Positions 7,431 through 8,766 of a stretch of 8,766 bases of DNA are shown here, piece after piece. A program made the position numbers and the translations under genes. The DNA is from Paracoccaceae bacterium (lineage in GTDB: Bacteria > Pseudomonadota > Alphaproteobacteria > Rhodobacterales > Rhodobacteraceae). The stretch's first letter is position 1, and each line of letters opens with the position of its first letter. The notes under the pieces are model-generated. The model did not search any database and was not told the origin of the DNA. It worked only from the letters and a program-made list of their open reading frames with translations. Location: assembly GCA_023134935.1 (NCBI GenBank), contig JAGLUD010000105.1:1-8766 (forward strand), in the 5' to 3' direction.

Positions 7431-7634
7431 ATGGAAACGGGCAAAAGAACCCTTGTGAAAACGATAGTCTGGCAAATCGTTGGGATAATCACCATGAGCC
7501 TTGTGGGCTTCGCAATCACCGGATCGATGGTCAGCGGCGGCGCTTTGGCTTTGGCAAATACCGGTGTTGGGATCATAACCTACATCACCTATGAACGCAT
7601 CTGGTCGAAGATCAATTGGGGGCGTCGCGCTTAA
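7431..7634 (+). CDS. Small DUF2061-family membrane protein
   Basis: This 67-residue protein has a basic N-terminus (METGKRTLVK) and two hydrophobic stretches, about residues 11-29 and 35-52, compatible with two inner-membrane helices. The C-terminal YERIWSKINWGR is the hallmark I associate with DUF2061, a family of small bacterial membrane proteins of unknown function often found beside sulfate-assimilation or unrelated metabolic genes. The length is normal for the family. AAGGAA (7420-7425) sits five bases before the ATG at 7431 and supports the start. No clear promoter was seen in the 112-base gap shared with the divergent XRE gene. The last 23 bases overlap the 3' end of the convergent rutR-like gene, so antisense transcription is likely unless termination is precise. 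A role in pyrimidine use cannot be inferred. Confidence 0.82.
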   Translation: METGKRTLVKTIVWQIVGIITMSLVGFAITGSMVSGGALALANTGVGIITYITYERIWSKINWGRRA

Positions 7635-8265
7635 CGCCGATACCTTTCAGGATGATATTCGTCACACACTCCGTCGCTTGCGCCCATTGCGCGTCGTTGA
7701 ATGGAACGCCTCCGTTCAGGGTCGCTATCTGATGTGAAAAGTCGGCGTAATGCTGCGTGGTGGACCAGATCATGTACAGCAAATGTCGCGGATCTACGGG
7801 ATCAATCAGGCCTTCGGCTTCCCAACGGGCGATAACCTCGATTCGCGAATCCGTCCATTCTCTAAGGGTAGTTTCCAGATAATCATGGATAATTGGCGCT
7901 CCGTGGATCACCTCGTTGGCCCAAACTTTGGACCCGTATGGGTGCGAACGACTGATCTCCATCTTCTTGCGAATGTAGGTTCCTAACGCCTCTTCTGGAT
8001 TGGCTTGGGTGTCGAAACTCTCAGCGGCGTCGAGCCAGATGTTGAAGATACGCTCCACCACTTGCCGGTAAAGGTCTTGTTTCGTTGGGAAATAATAATG
8101 CAGGTTGGCTTTGGGCAACTTAGCACCATCAGCAATAGCCTGCATCGTTGCCCCCTTAAAGCCGTGGTCAGCGAAAATTCGCTCCGCAGTGGCAAGGATT
8201 AACGCCAGTGTTTCACGCCTTAACCCCTCGCGTTTAGACTTAGGTTTTTCAACTGGTGCGAGCAT
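7612..8265 (-). CDS. rutR: RutR-like TetR-family regulator of pyrimidine utilisation
   Basis: This 217-residue TetR-family repressor is probably the sensor of uracil or thymine. The N-terminal helix-turn-helix (about residues 17-66) includes AERIFADHGFKGATMQAIAD and AKLPKANLHYYFPTKQDLYR. The C-terminal ligand domain carries DPRHLLYMIWSTTQHYADF, nearly the same as the corresponding stretch of E. coli RutR, plus a similar IFNIWLD segment after the DNA-binding domain. E. coli RutR binds uracil and thymine and recognises TTGACCA-N2-TGGTCAA. A perfect 14-base palindrome of that type lies just upstream (8322-8335). The ATG at 8265 was chosen because GGAAGA lies about seven bases upstream. A TTG five codons earlier (8280) would overlap that site. 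The gene is divergent from the aminotransferase and convergent with DUF2061. Apart from the family signature, pyrimidine as ligand is supported by the nearby preTA operon. Confidence 0.85.
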   Translation of the reverse strand: MLAPVEKPKSKREGLRRETLALILATAERIFADHGFKGATMQAIADGAKLPKANLHYYFPTKQDLYRQVVERIFNIWLDAAESFDTQANPEEALGTYIRKKMEISRSHPYGSKVWANEVIHGAPIIHDYLETTLREWTDSRIEVIARWEAEGLIDPVDPRHLLYMIWSTTQHYADFSHQIATLNGGVPFNDAQWAQATECVTNIILKGIGVKRDAPN

Positions 8266-8288
8266 TTTTCGATCTTCCAAACAAATTC

Positions 8289-8304
8289 TTGACTAGTTAG
8301 TCAG
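8289..8304. promoter_or_regulatory. RutR-type operator 1 in the rutR/aminotransferase gap
   Basis: TTGACTA-GT-TAGTCAG has inverted arms around a two-base spacer, the same layout as the RutR consensus TTGACCA-N2-TGGTCAA, with the inner C/G pair replaced by T/A on both sides and a final G for A. Its centre (8296.5) is 32 bases, about three helical turns, from operator 2. It lies in the zone where rutR transcription should begin. Confidence 0.65.
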
Positions 8305-8305
8305 C

Positions 8306-8336
8306 TATGCTAGCGTCAACCTGACCAATTGGTCAA
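8306..8336. promoter_or_regulatory. Overlapping divergent promoter elements between the two operators
   Basis: On the minus strand, TTGACC (plus 8331-8336) and TAGCAT (plus 8307-8312) are 18 bases apart and form a plausible rutR promoter. On the plus strand, TATGCT (8306-8311) is a plausible -10 for the aminotransferase, although no good -35 lies 16-18 bases before it. The two -10 hexamers would occupy the same six or seven bases, so the promoters would compete. These assignments are pattern-based only. Confidence 0.35.
8321..8336. promoter_or_regulatory. RutR-type operator 2, near-consensus
   Basis: CTGACCAATTGGTCAA contains the perfect palindrome TGACCAATTGGTCA (8322-8335). It matches 13 of the 14 specified positions of the known E. 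coli RutR consensus TTGACCA-N2-TGGTCAA. It covers the candidate rutR -35 (GGTCAA on the plus strand at 8331-8336) and lies just downstream of the likely start of aminotransferase transcription, so binding here could repress both genes. Confidence 0.82.
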
Positions 8337-8363
8337 AAGAATTATTTTCGAGGGGGGACAAGC

Positions 8364-8766
8364 ATGTCTGATCGCACAAACGTAGCGCCCAATGATCTTG
8401 GCGCATTCTGGATGCCGTTTACGGCCAATCGTCAGTTCAAAAAGAACCCTCGCATGTTCGTTGCTGCGGACGGGATGTATTACACGACTGCTGATGGTCG
8501 TCAGGTTCTGGATGGAACCTCGGGGCTTTGGTGCTGTAATGCTGGCCACAACCAGCCCCGCATTGTCGAGGCGATTGCCAAGCAGGCGGGCGAGCTGGAC
8601 TACGCCCCCGCTTTCCAGATGGGCCACCCGAAGGCTTTCGAGCTGGCAAACCGTCTGGTTGAGATGACGCCCGAGGGCATGAACCATGTGTTCTATACTA
8701 ACTCGGGCTCTGAATCTGTCGAGACTGCTTTGAAGATAGCCATCGCCTATCACCGCGCACGCGGCG
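8364..8766 (+). CDS. Class III omega-aminotransferase, probably beta-alanine/omega-amino acid:pyruvate transaminase (5' part)
   Basis: The first 134 residues of a PLP-dependent class III aminotransferase are present; the frame runs open to the window edge, and such enzymes are usually about 440 residues. The N-terminal FWMPFTANRQFKKNPRMF, then DGTSGLWCCNAGH at 50-62 and the PLP-phosphate loop NSGSESVETALKIA at 113-126, match omega-amino acid:pyruvate transaminases. The PLP lysine would be beyond the edge. The ATG at 8364 is preceded by AGGGGGG (8351-8357). These enzymes move the terminal amino group of beta-alanine and related amines to pyruvate. Beta-alanine is the end product of reductive uracil breakdown, so the RutR-type operators upstream and the preTA genes elsewhere in the window fit that role. 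Taurine, GABA or other amines remain possible substrates. Confidence 0.88.
   Translation, partial: MSDRTNVAPNDLGAFWMPFTANRQFKKNPRMFVAADGMYYTTADGRQVLDGTSGLWCCNAGHNQPRIVEAIAKQAGELDYAPAFQMGHPKAFELANRLVEMTPEGMNHVFYTNSGSESVETALKIAIAYHRARG

Noticed and set aside
8316..8753. A 145-codon minus-strand open frame
   Set aside because: It is antisense to the aminotransferase and crosses the divergent promoter with its operators.

Overview
The window looks like a chromosomal piece of an alphaproteobacterium, most likely a marine Rhodobacterales (Roseobacter-type) species. The main reasons are the divergent pccB / ScfR-family regulator pair, a RutR-type TetR regulator with its typical operator, and moderate GC with gene products of the kind common in that order. 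This is inference from gene content; no rRNA or other phylogenetic marker is present.

Layout. Left edge (1-1223, minus): the N-terminal four fifths of the propionyl-CoA carboxylase beta chain (pccB), read leftwards and cut by the window edge. It is divergent from a ScfR-type regulator (1346-2755, plus; best match PccR). The 122-base gap holds a TTTGCAAA-N4-ATTGCAAA box plus further half-sites that run up to the regulator's start codon. Then comes a tight two-gene operon (2842-5505, plus) for NAD(P)-dependent dihydropyrimidine dehydrogenase, preT and preA, closed by a textbook intrinsic terminator. Next is an EamA/DMT-family permease (5580-6467, plus), tail to tail with a Cro/CI-type (XRE) regulator (6464-7318, minus). 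A 67-residue DUF2061 membrane protein (7431-7634, plus) converges on a RutR-like TetR repressor (7612-8265, minus). The right edge carries the first 134 residues of a class III omega-aminotransferase (8364 onward, plus), divergent from rutR.

How the genes work together. Two metabolic themes are visible. The first is propionyl-CoA assimilation with its local acyl-CoA-responsive regulator. The second is reductive pyrimidine catabolism: PreT/PreA reduce uracil or thymine to the dihydro compounds, a beta-alanine/omega-amino acid transaminase would handle the end product, and a RutR-like repressor would sense the pyrimidine. Operator-like dyads with the same geometry (TGACCA-N2-TGGTCA type) lie in the rutR/aminotransferase gap (two copies) and over the -35 of preT (one degenerate copy). 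They suggest one regulon split into two transcription units by a permease, an XRE regulator and a small membrane protein. The dihydropyrimidinase and beta-ureidopropionase expected for the middle steps are not in the window.

No CRISPR array, tRNA, rRNA, insertion sequence, prophage or defence island was seen, and no gap without a gene exceeds about 125 bases. I found no convincing wholly new system. The most interesting material is regulatory.
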